From positions 1 through 6,403 of the forward strand of contig QNCQ01000111.1 of the NCBI GenBank assembly GCA_003645825.1: a stretch of 6,403 bases of DNA, read 5' to 3'. The first letter of the stretch is position 1. Every line of letters starts with the position of its first letter. Shown here piece by piece: positions 1 to 5,983 of the stretch. The position numbers and the translations under genes are program-made. This DNA is from Fidelibacterota bacterium. Its GTDB lineage: Bacteria > Fidelibacterota > UBA2242 > B5-G15. Under the pieces are notes generated by a model, which searched no databases, was not told the origin of the DNA, and saw only the letters and a list, made by a program, of their open reading frames with translations.

Positions 1-635
1 ACCTCATCCAGATCATACATAACCTTCACCCCAAGCTTTTCTATCCCGAATGGAATAAATGTTGGCGGGCCACATACAACAACATTTGCACCCATTGTTG
101 TCAGTCCATATATATTCGAAAGTGCCACCCTGCTGTGCTTTATATCCCCTACAATAGCCACATTTGCCTTTTCAAGGGTTCCCAGTTTTTCTCTCATCGA
201 CATCATATCGAGTAAAGCCTGCGTTGGATGTTCATGAGTCCCATCACCAGCATTAATTACCACCGCATCGACAAACCTTGTTAAAAGTCTCGCAGCACCC
301 GGGTCAGAATGTCTCATTACTATAGTATCAACCTTCATCGCCAGGATGTTCTGAACCGTATCTTTGAGGCTTTCTCCTTTTCTCAAGCTGCTTACACTCG
401 CTGAAAAGTTTACTATATCAGCAGAGAGTCTTTTTTCTGCAAGCTCAAATGATATCTTTGTTCTAGTAGAAGGTTCAAAAAAAAGGTTAACCACTGTCTT
501 GCCCTGAAGGGTAGGCACCTTTTTAACTGGTCTTTCAAGCACTTCCCTGAAAGAAAAAGCGGTATCCAGTATTGTATTGATATCATCTTTTGGGACTCCT
601 TCCAGCCCCAGCAAATGTTTAATACTAAGATTCAT
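1..635 (-). CDS. pyrB: Aspartate carbamoyltransferase catalytic chain, partial (C-terminal third beyond the window edge)
   Basis: It condenses carbamoyl phosphate with aspartate to give N-carbamoyl-aspartate, the committed cytoplasmic step of pyrimidine synthesis. The first 211 residues are visible; the family is usually about 300-310 residues, so roughly a third lies past position 1. The carbamoyl-phosphate loop FFEPSTRT is at residues 52-59, followed by the mobile loop with S83 and K86 (SSLRKGE), R108, the HPTQALLD motif at 136-143 (H136 matches the E. coli active-site His) and VGDIKHSRV at 162-170, containing the conserved Arg. The ATG at 635-633 is preceded by GGAGG (646-642) with a 6-base spacer, a strong ribosome site lying inside the end of pyrR. 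The 11-base overlap with pyrR implies translational coupling. An ornithine carbamoyltransferase is unlikely given the pyrR linkage and the loop sequence. No regulatory chain (pyrI) is visible. Confidence 0.97.
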   Translation of the reverse strand, partial: MNLSIKHLLGLEGVPKDDINTILDTAFSFREVLERPVKKVPTLQGKTVVNLFFEPSTRTKISFELAEKRLSADIVNFSASVSSLRKGESLKDTVQNILAMKVDTIVMRHSDPGAARLLTRFVDAVVINAGDGTHEHPTQALLDMMSMREKLGTLEKANVAIVGDIKHSRVALSNIYGLTTMGANVVVCGPPTFIPFGIEKLGVKVMYDLDE

Positions 636-1179
636 CGACTACCTCCACGATGAAAATCCCATCCTCCCCATCTACTTCTCTCATCTTTACCCTTATTTCT
701 TCTCCTAAAGAAACGGGCAAATTTATACCAATATAATCCGCTTTTATTGGCATTTCTCTGTTTCCTCTATCTACAAGCACAGCAAGTTGAATTTTCGCTG
801 GCCTGCCATAATCAACCAGTGCATCCAGCGCTGCTCTCACTGTACGGCCCGTATAGATTACATCATCTATAAGGATAACAGTTTTGTCATCAATCTCAAA
901 AGGAATATCGCTAACCTGTACCTTGGGGATTTTTGTTCTGATTCTTATATCATCTCTGTAAAGGACAACATCAAGTACCCCTACTGGCATTTTCACATTT
1001 TCGATCTTCTCTATTTTTCCCGCAATCCTTCTGGCAACGAATTCCCCCCTGGTCCGTATCCCCACCAAGACAACATCATCGATGCCTCTACATCTTTCAA
1101 CAATTTCATGTGCCAGCCGTGTGATTGTTCTATCAAGGCTTTTCTCATCGGCAACTTTAAACTTAACTTTCTCTTTCAT
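625..1179 (-). CDS. pyrR: PyrR: pyrimidine operon RNA-binding regulator / uracil phosphoribosyltransferase
   Basis: PyrR senses UMP/UTP and binds pyr mRNA to repress expression; many members also convert uracil and PRPP to UMP. The PRPP-binding motif VILIDDVIYTGRT lies at residues 102-114 (numbered from the upstream ATG). The N-terminal LDRTITRLAHEIVER helix, VGIRTRGEFVARR (40-52) and LVDRGNREMPIKADYIG (136-152) are typical of PyrR rather than of plain uracil phosphoribosyltransferases. The length (184-185 residues) is normal. Two adjacent ATG codons exist at 1182-1180 and 1179-1177. The GAGG core at 1189-1186 is 3 bases from the first and 6 from the second, and 6 is also the spacing used by pyrB and ftcD here, so the second is preferred. 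The gene follows a structured leader with an attenuator-like terminator, consistent with autoregulation, and its stop lies within the start of pyrB. Confidence 0.95.
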   Translation of the reverse strand: MKEKVKFKVADEKSLDRTITRLAHEIVERCRGIDDVVLVGIRTRGEFVARRIAGKIEKIENVKMPVGVLDVVLYRDDIRIRTKIPKVQVSDIPFEIDDKTVILIDDVIYTGRTVRAALDALVDYGRPAKIQLAVLVDRGNREMPIKADYIGINLPVSLGEEIRVKMREVDGEDGIFIVEVVDES

Positions 1180-1196
1180 CATAACCCTCTCAAGAT

Positions 1197-1224
1197 AAAA
1201 AAATTTCCGCCATTAACGGTGGAA
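1197..1224 (-). terminator. Intrinsic terminator used as attenuator before pyrR
   Basis: On the minus strand, TTCCACCG (1224-1217) pairs with TGGCGGAA (1212-1205) around a UUAA loop. The pairing has one A-C mismatch and a closing G-U pair, and is followed by seven consecutive U residues (1203-1197). The U tract ends 14 bases before the first pyrR ATG, so no promoter fits downstream. Termination here would therefore switch off pyrR-pyrB rather than simply end the miaA transcript. The stem is of modest strength. Confidence 0.65.
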
Positions 1225-1241
1225 TCAAAACTTTTCACCGT
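1216..1241 (-). promoter_or_regulatory. Candidate antiterminator hairpin
   Basis: ACGGTG (1241-1236) is perfectly complementary to CACCGT (1221-1216), and two more A-U pairs can form past a single bulged C (A1235, A1234 with U1223, U1224). The 3' arm includes most of the 5' arm of the terminator, so the two structures cannot coexist. Whether it folds in preference to the terminator was not computed. Confidence 0.45.
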
Positions 1242-1342
1242 AGCGCTTTCCAGAGCCAGCGCATTACCCTCAACTGCTCTTCTGGCTCTATTCCCTTTTT
1301 TAACTCACTGGTTGCTTTTCTAACAGTAAAACAAAAATCCAT
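1235..1342 (-). CDS. Possible 35-residue pyr leader peptide
   Basis: An ATG at 1342-1340 opens a 35-codon frame ending in TGA at 1237-1235, 10 bases before the terminator stem. The peptide begins MDFCFTVRKA, is acidic in the middle (IEPEEQ, 18-23) and ends with a Trp-rich basic stretch (RWLWKALR, 28-35), which could form an amphipathic helix. No good Shine-Dalgarno sequence precedes the ATG; the nearest purine run, GGGATAA, is about 11 bases upstream. The frame runs through the bulged hairpin, so PyrR binding could block ribosomes, and a ribosome at the stop codon would cover the start of the terminator and the 5' arm of the competing hairpin. It resembles no family I recognise and could be a chance open frame in structured RNA. 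Confidence 0.28.
   Translation of the reverse strand: MDFCFTVRKATSELKKGIEPEEQLRVMRWLWKALR
1252..1289 (-). promoter_or_regulatory. Bulged leader hairpin, candidate PyrR-binding (anti-antiterminator) element
   Basis: AGAGCCAG (1289-1282) and CTGGCTCT (1259-1252) form a perfect 8-bp lower stem. Inside it is a purine-only bulge AAGA (1281-1278) opposite a single G, then an upper stem GCA/UGC plus UU/AA around one bulged G, closing a six-base loop GAGGGU (1271-1266). Lower stem, purine-rich bulge, short upper stem and hexaloop are the architecture described for Bacillus PyrR-binding loops. The loop sequence does not match the Bacillus consensus as I recall it, so the assignment rests on shape and on its place upstream of pyrR. 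Confidence 0.4.
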
Positions 1343-1381
1343 ATGTTGGCAGAATTTATCCCAAACAAAAAATAAAATCTA

Positions 1382-2338
1382 TCAGTTTGTCTCATACAAC
1401 AAAGATTTTAAAACCCTCTTTGCAACTTCGACAGGAGTTTCGCCTTCACCAACCTCTACCCAAATTCCATCCAGTTGATTTCTGAACCATGTCAGTTGCC
1501 TTTTTGCATAACGCCTCGTATTCCTCTTTAAATTTTCCACCATCTCCTCCATACTACATTTTCCATCTAGGTACTGTATCACCTCTTTGTAGCCGAGTGT
1601 CAACAGATAATCCATTGCTTCCCTTTTACCTTTCCTCACAAATTCTCTCACCTCTTCAGTCAATCCATCTTGAATCATTCTCTCTACTCTTTTGTTAATC
1701 CTCTCGTAAAGTAGATTTCTTTTCATATTTAAGATAAAAATTCTAAAGCTATACGGTAATTTTTTCCTGGGTTTCTTAAAAAGCTTAGTCGGAGCTTGTC
1801 CTGTCATCTCATAAATTTCAATTGCCCTTGTTATCCTTTTCACATCGTTAATGTGGATCTTCATTGCGTATTCTGGATCAATATCAAGAAGCCTATTATA
1901 AAGCTCCACCTTCCCTTTTCTCTTGAGCTCTTCCCAAACCTTCTTTCTGATCTCTTCATTTGTCCAGCTCTCCTCAAATAGACCATGTACAATAGCTTTA
2001 ATGTAGAGGCCAGCTCCCCCGACAAGTATCGGTATCTTTTCAAGTGAGAATATTCTCTCAATAGTCCCAGCAACCAGCTTCCTATATCTCCCAGCACTTA
2101 TTCTCTCGCCAACTTCCAGGACATCAATCAAATAATGTTTTACCTCCTTTTGCTGTTTCAGAGTTGGCTTCGAAGTACCAATATCCAGCCCTTTATAAAT
2201 CTGCCTGGAATCAACAGATATAACCTCTCCATCAAGCATTTTAGCCAGAGCAATTCCGACGTCAGTCTTCCCCACTGCCGTTGGCCCCGTGATGACAGGG
2301 ACTATTCTATTTTCTCTTAAATCTTTTATCAATCTCAT
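1382..2338 (-). CDS. miaA: tRNA dimethylallyltransferase
   Basis: MiaA transfers the dimethylallyl group of DMAPP to N6 of adenosine 37 in tRNAs reading UNN codons, giving i6A. The product is 318 residues from the ATG, a usual length. In numbering from an adjacent upstream TTG (2341-2339), the P-loop-like GPTAVGKT is at 19-26, SVDSRQIYKGLDIGTSKPT at 42-60 (D44 corresponds to the proposed general base), and LTLGYKEVIQY at 247-257. The diagnostic RRYAKRQLTWFRN is at 276-288. One oddity is VGGAGLY at 107-113, where the family normally has GGTGLY, so Ala110 replaces a conserved Thr. The ATG at 2338-2336 is preferred over TTG because the weak GAG site (2346-2344) is 5 bases from it. The gene overlaps the end of mutL by 32 bases, a coupling also seen in the common bacterial mutL-miaA order. 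The usual hfq neighbour is absent downstream. Confidence 0.96.
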   Translation of the reverse strand: MRLIKDLRENRIVPVITGPTAVGKTDVGIALAKMLDGEVISVDSRQIYKGLDIGTSKPTLKQQKEVKHYLIDVLEVGERISAGRYRKLVAGTIERIFSLEKIPILVGGAGLYIKAIVHGLFEESWTNEEIRKKVWEELKRKGKVELYNRLLDIDPEYAMKIHINDVKRITRAIEIYEMTGQAPTKLFKKPRKKLPYSFRIFILNMKRNLLYERINKRVERMIQDGLTEEVREFVRKGKREAMDYLLTLGYKEVIQYLDGKCSMEEMVENLKRNTRRYAKRQLTWFRNQLDGIWVEVGEGETPVEVAKRVLKSLLYETN

Positions 2339-4079
2339 CAAGGCTCAAATTCACTATTATAGGACGACCATGCGGACAAAAATAGGGGTTAGAAGTCGTA
2401 AAAAGCCTGTCAACAAGGTTTATCATTTCCTCTTCTGACAGTTTATCTCCAGCTTTTATAGCTGCTTTACAGGCATAAGAGGCAGCTACACTCTTCACGG
2501 CACTTGATTCGTGCTTTCTATACTCAACATATGTGTCTATTATCTCTTTTATTATAGTCGACTCCCTTCCCCATCTCATACCAGTTGGAACAGCGTCAAC
2601 AACAATTGTATTCCTACCAAATTCTCTCATACGAAACCCTATTTTATTTAGATAGGGTAAAATTTCAAGCAAGACTGAAAAGTCTTCCGCAGACAACTCA
2701 ATAACCTGTGGAAAAAGAAGCTGCTGAGGCTTCCAGCTTCCTTGAGTAACAGCTTTCAGAGCTGCTTCATACAGAATTCTTTCATGTGCCACATGTTGAT
2801 CTATTATCACAAGTCCACTTTTTACCTGGGTAATTATATACCTCTCGGCAAACTGAAACACGGGAATCCCAACGCCTGGAGGAACACTACTTTCCTCCTT
2901 TAAATGCTCTGAGAACTTTTTCGCCCGCTCTTTCCACACCTGACTCCTGTTGTCTGCATCTTCCAGTTTTAACCCGGCAATCTCTGCGGTAACCTTCCTT
3001 TCTCTGTCTTTTTCTTCAGCAAATCCACCGGATTCCTTCTTAGTTTCGTAATATTCCCAAATCCGGGGCTTATCAAAACCCGGAATACTTTTCTTTACCT
3101 CTTCAACATATTTCCCAATAGAAATCTTTACAAACTGGAAGACCCTATAATCCTCTCTAAACTTTACCTCCATCTTTGCAGGATGAACGTTAACATCAAC
3201 CTTATCAGGTGGAATCATTAAGTTCAGGCAGTAAAAAGGATATTCGTCTCCTGAGATCACAGACCGGTAAGCACTTATAACGGCGTTGCTCAGAGTCCTA
3301 TTGGATACATATCTTCTATTCACAAAAAAGGTTTGCTCACCCCGCCTTGGCCTTATCAGGTTCAAATTGCCTATGAAGCCAGAAATAGATAGTTCTCTTT
3401 CCTCCACCGATACTTCCACAATATTCTTCCTATACTCAGGAGAATACAGTTCGGCGATTCTATCTGCCAGATCGGAAGGCCTCAGATTATAGATTTCTCT
3501 ATCGTTATGAATTAGAACAAAACTCTTTTCTGGATAGGCTAGAGCGAACTTCCTAAAAATATCTATAATGTTCTTGAGCTCAATCTCAGCACTTTTCAAA
3601 AATTTCCTTCTGGCCGGCACATTGAAAAAAAGGTTTCTTATAGAAATGGAAGTTCCACCTATATTGCTATGAGGTCTGATATCCTTAAATTCACCCCCTA
3701 CAATTTTCAGTTCATATGCTTCCATATCTCCTTTTACACCAGACACTGCATCAACAATCGAAACAGAAGCAATGCTTGCGAGTGCTTCCCCTCTGAATCC
3801 AAGTGTACTTATCCTGCTGAGATCATCCTCATCCTTAATCTTACTGGTAGCATACCTCTCAAAAGCCAGAAGTAAATCGTCTCTATCCATTCCATTTCCA
3901 TCATCAACCACCTGAATCAAGCTCTTCCCACCGTTTTTAATAATAACTGTGATCGTCCTGGCTTCTGCATCTATGGAGTTTTCCATAAGTTCTTTGACCA
4001 CAGAAGCAGGACGTTGCACTACTTCTCCCGCTGCTATTTTGTTGGTCAACGTTTCCGGTAATATCCTTATTTTTGACAA
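2307..4079 (-). CDS. mutL: DNA mismatch repair protein MutL, endonuclease-type
   Basis: MutL couples mismatch recognition by MutS to strand incision or excision. The 590-residue product has the N-terminal GHKL ATPase: KELMENSIDA (29-38, with E30 as catalytic base and N34 binding Mg-ATP), DDGNGM (59-64), YATSK (76-80), GFRGEAL (94-100) and GTSISIRNLFFNVPARRKFLK (142-162). A charged, poorly conserved linker (about 335-400) leads to the C-terminal dimerisation/nuclease domain. That domain has the metal-binding DQHVAHERILYE (427-438, a DQHA-x2-E-x4-E variant with Val for Ala), SYACKAA (534-540) and CPHGRP (568-573), so this is a nicking MutL of the MutH-independent type. The start is TTG (4079-4077); the family alignment (short lead before IxxLPxxLxNKIAAGEVVxRPASV) supports it, and AGGGG (4088-4084) lies 4 bases upstream. 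That site overlaps the stop codon of ftcD. mutS is not in the window. Confidence 0.97.
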   Translation of the reverse strand: MSKIRILPETLTNKIAAGEVVQRPASVVKELMENSIDAEARTITVIIKNGGKSLIQVVDDGNGMDRDDLLLAFERYATSKIKDEDDLSRISTLGFRGEALASIASVSIVDAVSGVKGDMEAYELKIVGGEFKDIRPHSNIGGTSISIRNLFFNVPARRKFLKSAEIELKNIIDIFRKFALAYPEKSFVLIHNDREIYNLRPSDLADRIAELYSPEYRKNIVEVSVEERELSISGFIGNLNLIRPRRGEQTFFVNRRYVSNRTLSNAVISAYRSVISGDEYPFYCLNLMIPPDKVDVNVHPAKMEVKFREDYRVFQFVKISIGKYVEEVKKSIPGFDKPRIWEYYETKKESGGFAEEKDRERKVTAEIAGLKLEDADNRSQVWKERAKKFSEHLKEESSVPPGVGIPVFQFAERYIITQVKSGLVIIDQHVAHERILYEAALKAVTQGSWKPQQLLFPQVIELSAEDFSVLLEILPYLNKIGFRMREFGRNTIVVDAVPTGMRWGRESTIIKEIIDTYVEYRKHESSAVKSVAASYACKAAIKAGDKLSEEEMINLVDRLFTTSNPYFCPHGRPIIVNLSLDEIDKRFKRK

Positions 4080-4086
4080 GCTGCCC

Positions 4087-5766
4087 CTATGAAATCAACT
4101 TCTTCTCAGTCTTTCTCAAAATAGCTCTTACTCTTTTCTCAGCTAAAGCTTCGATTTCTTCTACTTCTTTCCTCAGTTTTTCCACAAACTTTTTATCCTC
4201 AATTGAACCCGCATTGATCAGTACATTATAACCTGCACCCTTAATGCATGCTCGGGCCATCAGACCCGCAACTCCAGCATCGCTTATGGAATTCACATTC
4301 CCATACCTGATTAATCCATCGATACAATCAAGCAAGTCAACACAGGTTTTCATAACGCTAAGCGGGACTTCTGCAGCATACTTGGTGGCCTCCTGAATAG
4401 CCGTCTCTCTTTCTTTCTTCTCCTCTTCAGTCTTTTTTGGCAGTCGCATTGCATCCATCACTTTATTAAAAGCTTCAGTATCCCTGTCAACAAAAGAAAG
4501 CAATTTATCTTTAATTTCCTGAGACTTTATAGCAATTTCGTTCATCAACCTGGAATGTCTCTCATATCCTTTCTTACCATAGGTAAGATTTGCAACCATC
4601 GATGAGAGAGCAGAAGCAAGAGCACCAACAAGAGCAGAGACACTTCCGCCGCCGGGAGCAGGACTATCAGTAGATACCTCATTCACAAACTCTTTAACTC
4701 TGAGATTAACCAGTTCTTTCCCCGTTTCCTGCTTAATTCTATACTCAATAATTTTCTTGTCGGGATCAAACTCTGCAACTTCGTTGAGACCAAGGGTCTG
4801 AATCGCCACTCTAATAATTTCGTCCTCAGGAACTCCCTGACACTTCCCCTGCTTCTCTAGGAAATATCTACCAGCCATCAACAAGGTTTCTTTCGGTACA
4901 AGTCCAACTATTTCAGAACCGGTTACTCTTAATCCCCTTTTCTCCGCCTGCTTGCAAACTTCTTCAAACGCCACATGCAAAGGAGTTACTTTATAATTTG
5001 TAATATTCATAGAAACCTGAGCAAGCTTGTATTCGTCGATATACCACCCAACAGCTTTCACACCTTTTAATATTCCTGGTTGTCTCAACGGATTGCCATT
5101 TTCATCGCGGATGATACTACCTTTCTTATCACGCTTCAACCTTCCTCTTTCACGTACTGTCAACGCAATATCATGAGCAAGTTTTCTGTCACGGGTATTC
5201 AAATTCACATTATAAGCAATAAGGAAATCCCTCACTCCGATAACAGTAGCCCCTGATCTAGGATTAAATTTTGCCTCCCCATAGTCTGGCTTCCACTCAG
5301 GGTCCTTCAATTTTTCAGGCAGACCTTCATACTGCCCTTCCCTGATATTCTCCAGCTTCACTCTATCGGGTTTTTGAGCCGATTTTTCATACAGATAAAC
5401 AGGAATACCCAGCTCTTCAGCTACTCTTTTCGCAAGTTGATGACTCAATTCGACACACTCTTCGAGGCTCACCCCTGACACGGGAACTAAAGGACAGACG
5501 TCCGTAGCTCCTATCCTGGGATGAGCCCCCCTATGGTTTCTCATATCAATAAGTTCCGAAGCCTTCTTTATCCCGCGGAAGGCAGCTTCCACAATACTGG
5601 ACTTATCACCTACAAAGGTAACAACTGTCCTATTTGTATCTGCTCCCGGGTCAACATCAAGAAGAGTTATGCCTTCCACTGAGGTTATGGCATCCGTAAT
5701 AGCCTTTATTACCTCCATATTCCTGCCTTCACTAAAATTCGGAACGCACTCAATTATTCCTGACAT
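4087..5766 (-). CDS. ftcD: Bifunctional glutamate formimidoyltransferase / formimidoyl-THF cyclodeaminase
   Basis: The N-terminal enzyme moves the formimino group of N-formimino-glutamate (from histidine breakdown) to tetrahydrofolate; the C-terminal enzyme releases ammonia to give 5,10-methenyl-THF. The product is 559 residues. The formimidoyltransferase covers roughly 1-330: IIECVPNFSEGRN (4-16), and HRGAHPRIGATDVCPLVPV (78-96) with H82 matching the catalytic His of the mammalian enzyme. GWYIDEYKLAQVSMNITNY follows at 240-258. The cyclodeaminase starts near 355: FVNEVSTDSPAPGGGSVSALVGALA (360-384), VDRDTEAFNKVM (426-437) and SISDAGVAGLMARA (493-506). A segment at about 210-231 (KRDKKGS...LRQPG) is absent from the mammalian enzyme as I recall it and is typical of Bacteroidota-like homologues. 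The ATG has an excellent site, GGAGG at 5777-5773, with a 6-base spacer. No hut genes are visible, so a general folate one-carbon role is possible. mutL starts 7 bases after the stop. Confidence 0.95.
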   Translation of the reverse strand: MSGIIECVPNFSEGRNMEVIKAITDAITSVEGITLLDVDPGADTNRTVVTFVGDKSSIVEAAFRGIKKASELIDMRNHRGAHPRIGATDVCPLVPVSGVSLEECVELSHQLAKRVAEELGIPVYLYEKSAQKPDRVKLENIREGQYEGLPEKLKDPEWKPDYGEAKFNPRSGATVIGVRDFLIAYNVNLNTRDRKLAHDIALTVRERGRLKRDKKGSIIRDENGNPLRQPGILKGVKAVGWYIDEYKLAQVSMNITNYKVTPLHVAFEEVCKQAEKRGLRVTGSEIVGLVPKETLLMAGRYFLEKQGKCQGVPEDEIIRVAIQTLGLNEVAEFDPDKKIIEYRIKQETGKELVNLRVKEFVNEVSTDSPAPGGGSVSALVGALASALSSMVANLTYGKKGYERHSRLMNEIAIKSQEIKDKLLSFVDRDTEAFNKVMDAMRLPKKTEEEKKERETAIQEATKYAAEVPLSVMKTCVDLLDCIDGLIRYGNVNSISDAGVAGLMARACIKGAGYNVLINAGSIEDKKFVEKLRKEVEEIEALAEKRVRAILRKTEKKLIS

Positions 5767-5799
5767 CTCTTTCCTCCCCGAACTTTTTATAAGAATACC

Positions 5800-5982
5800 T
5801 CATTTCATGATCCTGTTCAAATAATAAATTATAGCTAACACAATCAATGCCATCACTATAAGCCACCACAGAGGCCTTGTCATTCTTTTAGTATTATGCC
5901 TGAGCCTCTTAAACCTGAACCTTTTTCCCACAAGTTCACTTCTTTCTCCTCTTCTGGAGAATCTCCCTGGTAAAAACACCAA
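5800..5982 (-). CDS. Small basic single-pass membrane protein, function unknown
   Basis: I do not recognise the family. A TTG at 5982-5980 gives a 60-residue protein; GGAGG at 5995-5991 lies 8 bases upstream, inside the last codons of the M50 gene, whose stop is one base before the TTG. A GTG directly after it (5979-5977) is an alternative start. A longer reading up to 6042 would overlap the protease gene without a comparable ribosome site and is rejected. Residues 1-37 are strongly basic (13 Arg/Lys against 2 Glu), including KRFRFKRLRHNTKR (20-33). They are followed by one hydrophobic segment at about 38-56 (PLWWLIVMALIVLAIIYYL) and a five-residue tail. By the positive-inside rule, the N terminus should be cytoplasmic with a C-terminal membrane anchor. 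The tight coupling suggests translation together with the protease, perhaps as partner or substrate, but that is inference. Confidence 0.72.
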   Translation of the reverse strand: MVFLPGRFSRRGERSELVGKRFRFKRLRHNTKRMTRPLWWLIVMALIVLAIIYYLNRIMK

Positions 5983-5983
5983 T

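Larger units (their letters stand above)
1183..1381 (-). promoter_or_regulatory. pyr operon leader with competing RNA hairpins (candidate attenuator)
   Basis: This is the whole interval between the miaA stop and pyrR. Read as RNA, it begins U-rich (1381-1325). It then offers four local structures: a long hairpin AGAGCCAG/CTGGCTCT (1289-1252); an alternative GCGCT/AGCGC hairpin (1262-1243) that uses its 3' arm; ACGGTG/CACCGT (1241-1216); and an intrinsic terminator (1224-1197) that excludes the latter. No convincing sigma-70 promoter was found, so transcription may start in the U-rich part with a poor consensus or read through from miaA. The layout matches PyrR-controlled attenuation leaders in principle. 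The classical Bacillus PyrR-binding consensus is not clearly present in the hairpin, so the control mechanism is inferred from position and folding only. Confidence 0.6.

Noticed and set aside
787..1323. A 178-codon open frame on the plus strand.
   Set aside because: It lies antisense to pyrR and the leader, has no recognisable domain, and has a Cys/Phe/Ser-rich composition typical of antisense shadows.
1201..1330. Possible cobalamin or tetrahydrofolate riboswitch, because of AAAAAGGGAA and CGGTGAA in the leader.
   Set aside because: Only isolated short words match; the conserved cores of those riboswitches are absent, and the downstream genes are pyrimidine genes.
1320..1420. A promoter for the pyr operon in the U-rich stretch at and after the miaA stop.
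   Set aside because: The best pairs of hexamers (such as TTGTAT with TTTATT) match only 3 and 4 of 6 positions in a very AT-rich background, so no site is called.
1861..2097. A 78-codon minus-strand frame inside miaA.
   Set aside because: It is in another frame of a clearly real miaA and has no separate ribosome site or family resemblance.
5792..5820. TTGAAC, 17 bases, TATTCT: a possible sigma-70 promoter for ftcD.
   Set aside because: Only 4 of 6 matches in each box, at the end of a coding region in a compact gene run; no better than chance.
5956..5966. Perfect inverted repeat GGAGA-A-TCTCC.
   Set aside because: The spacer is one base, so no RNA hairpin forms easily, and it lies within the coding region of the small membrane protein.
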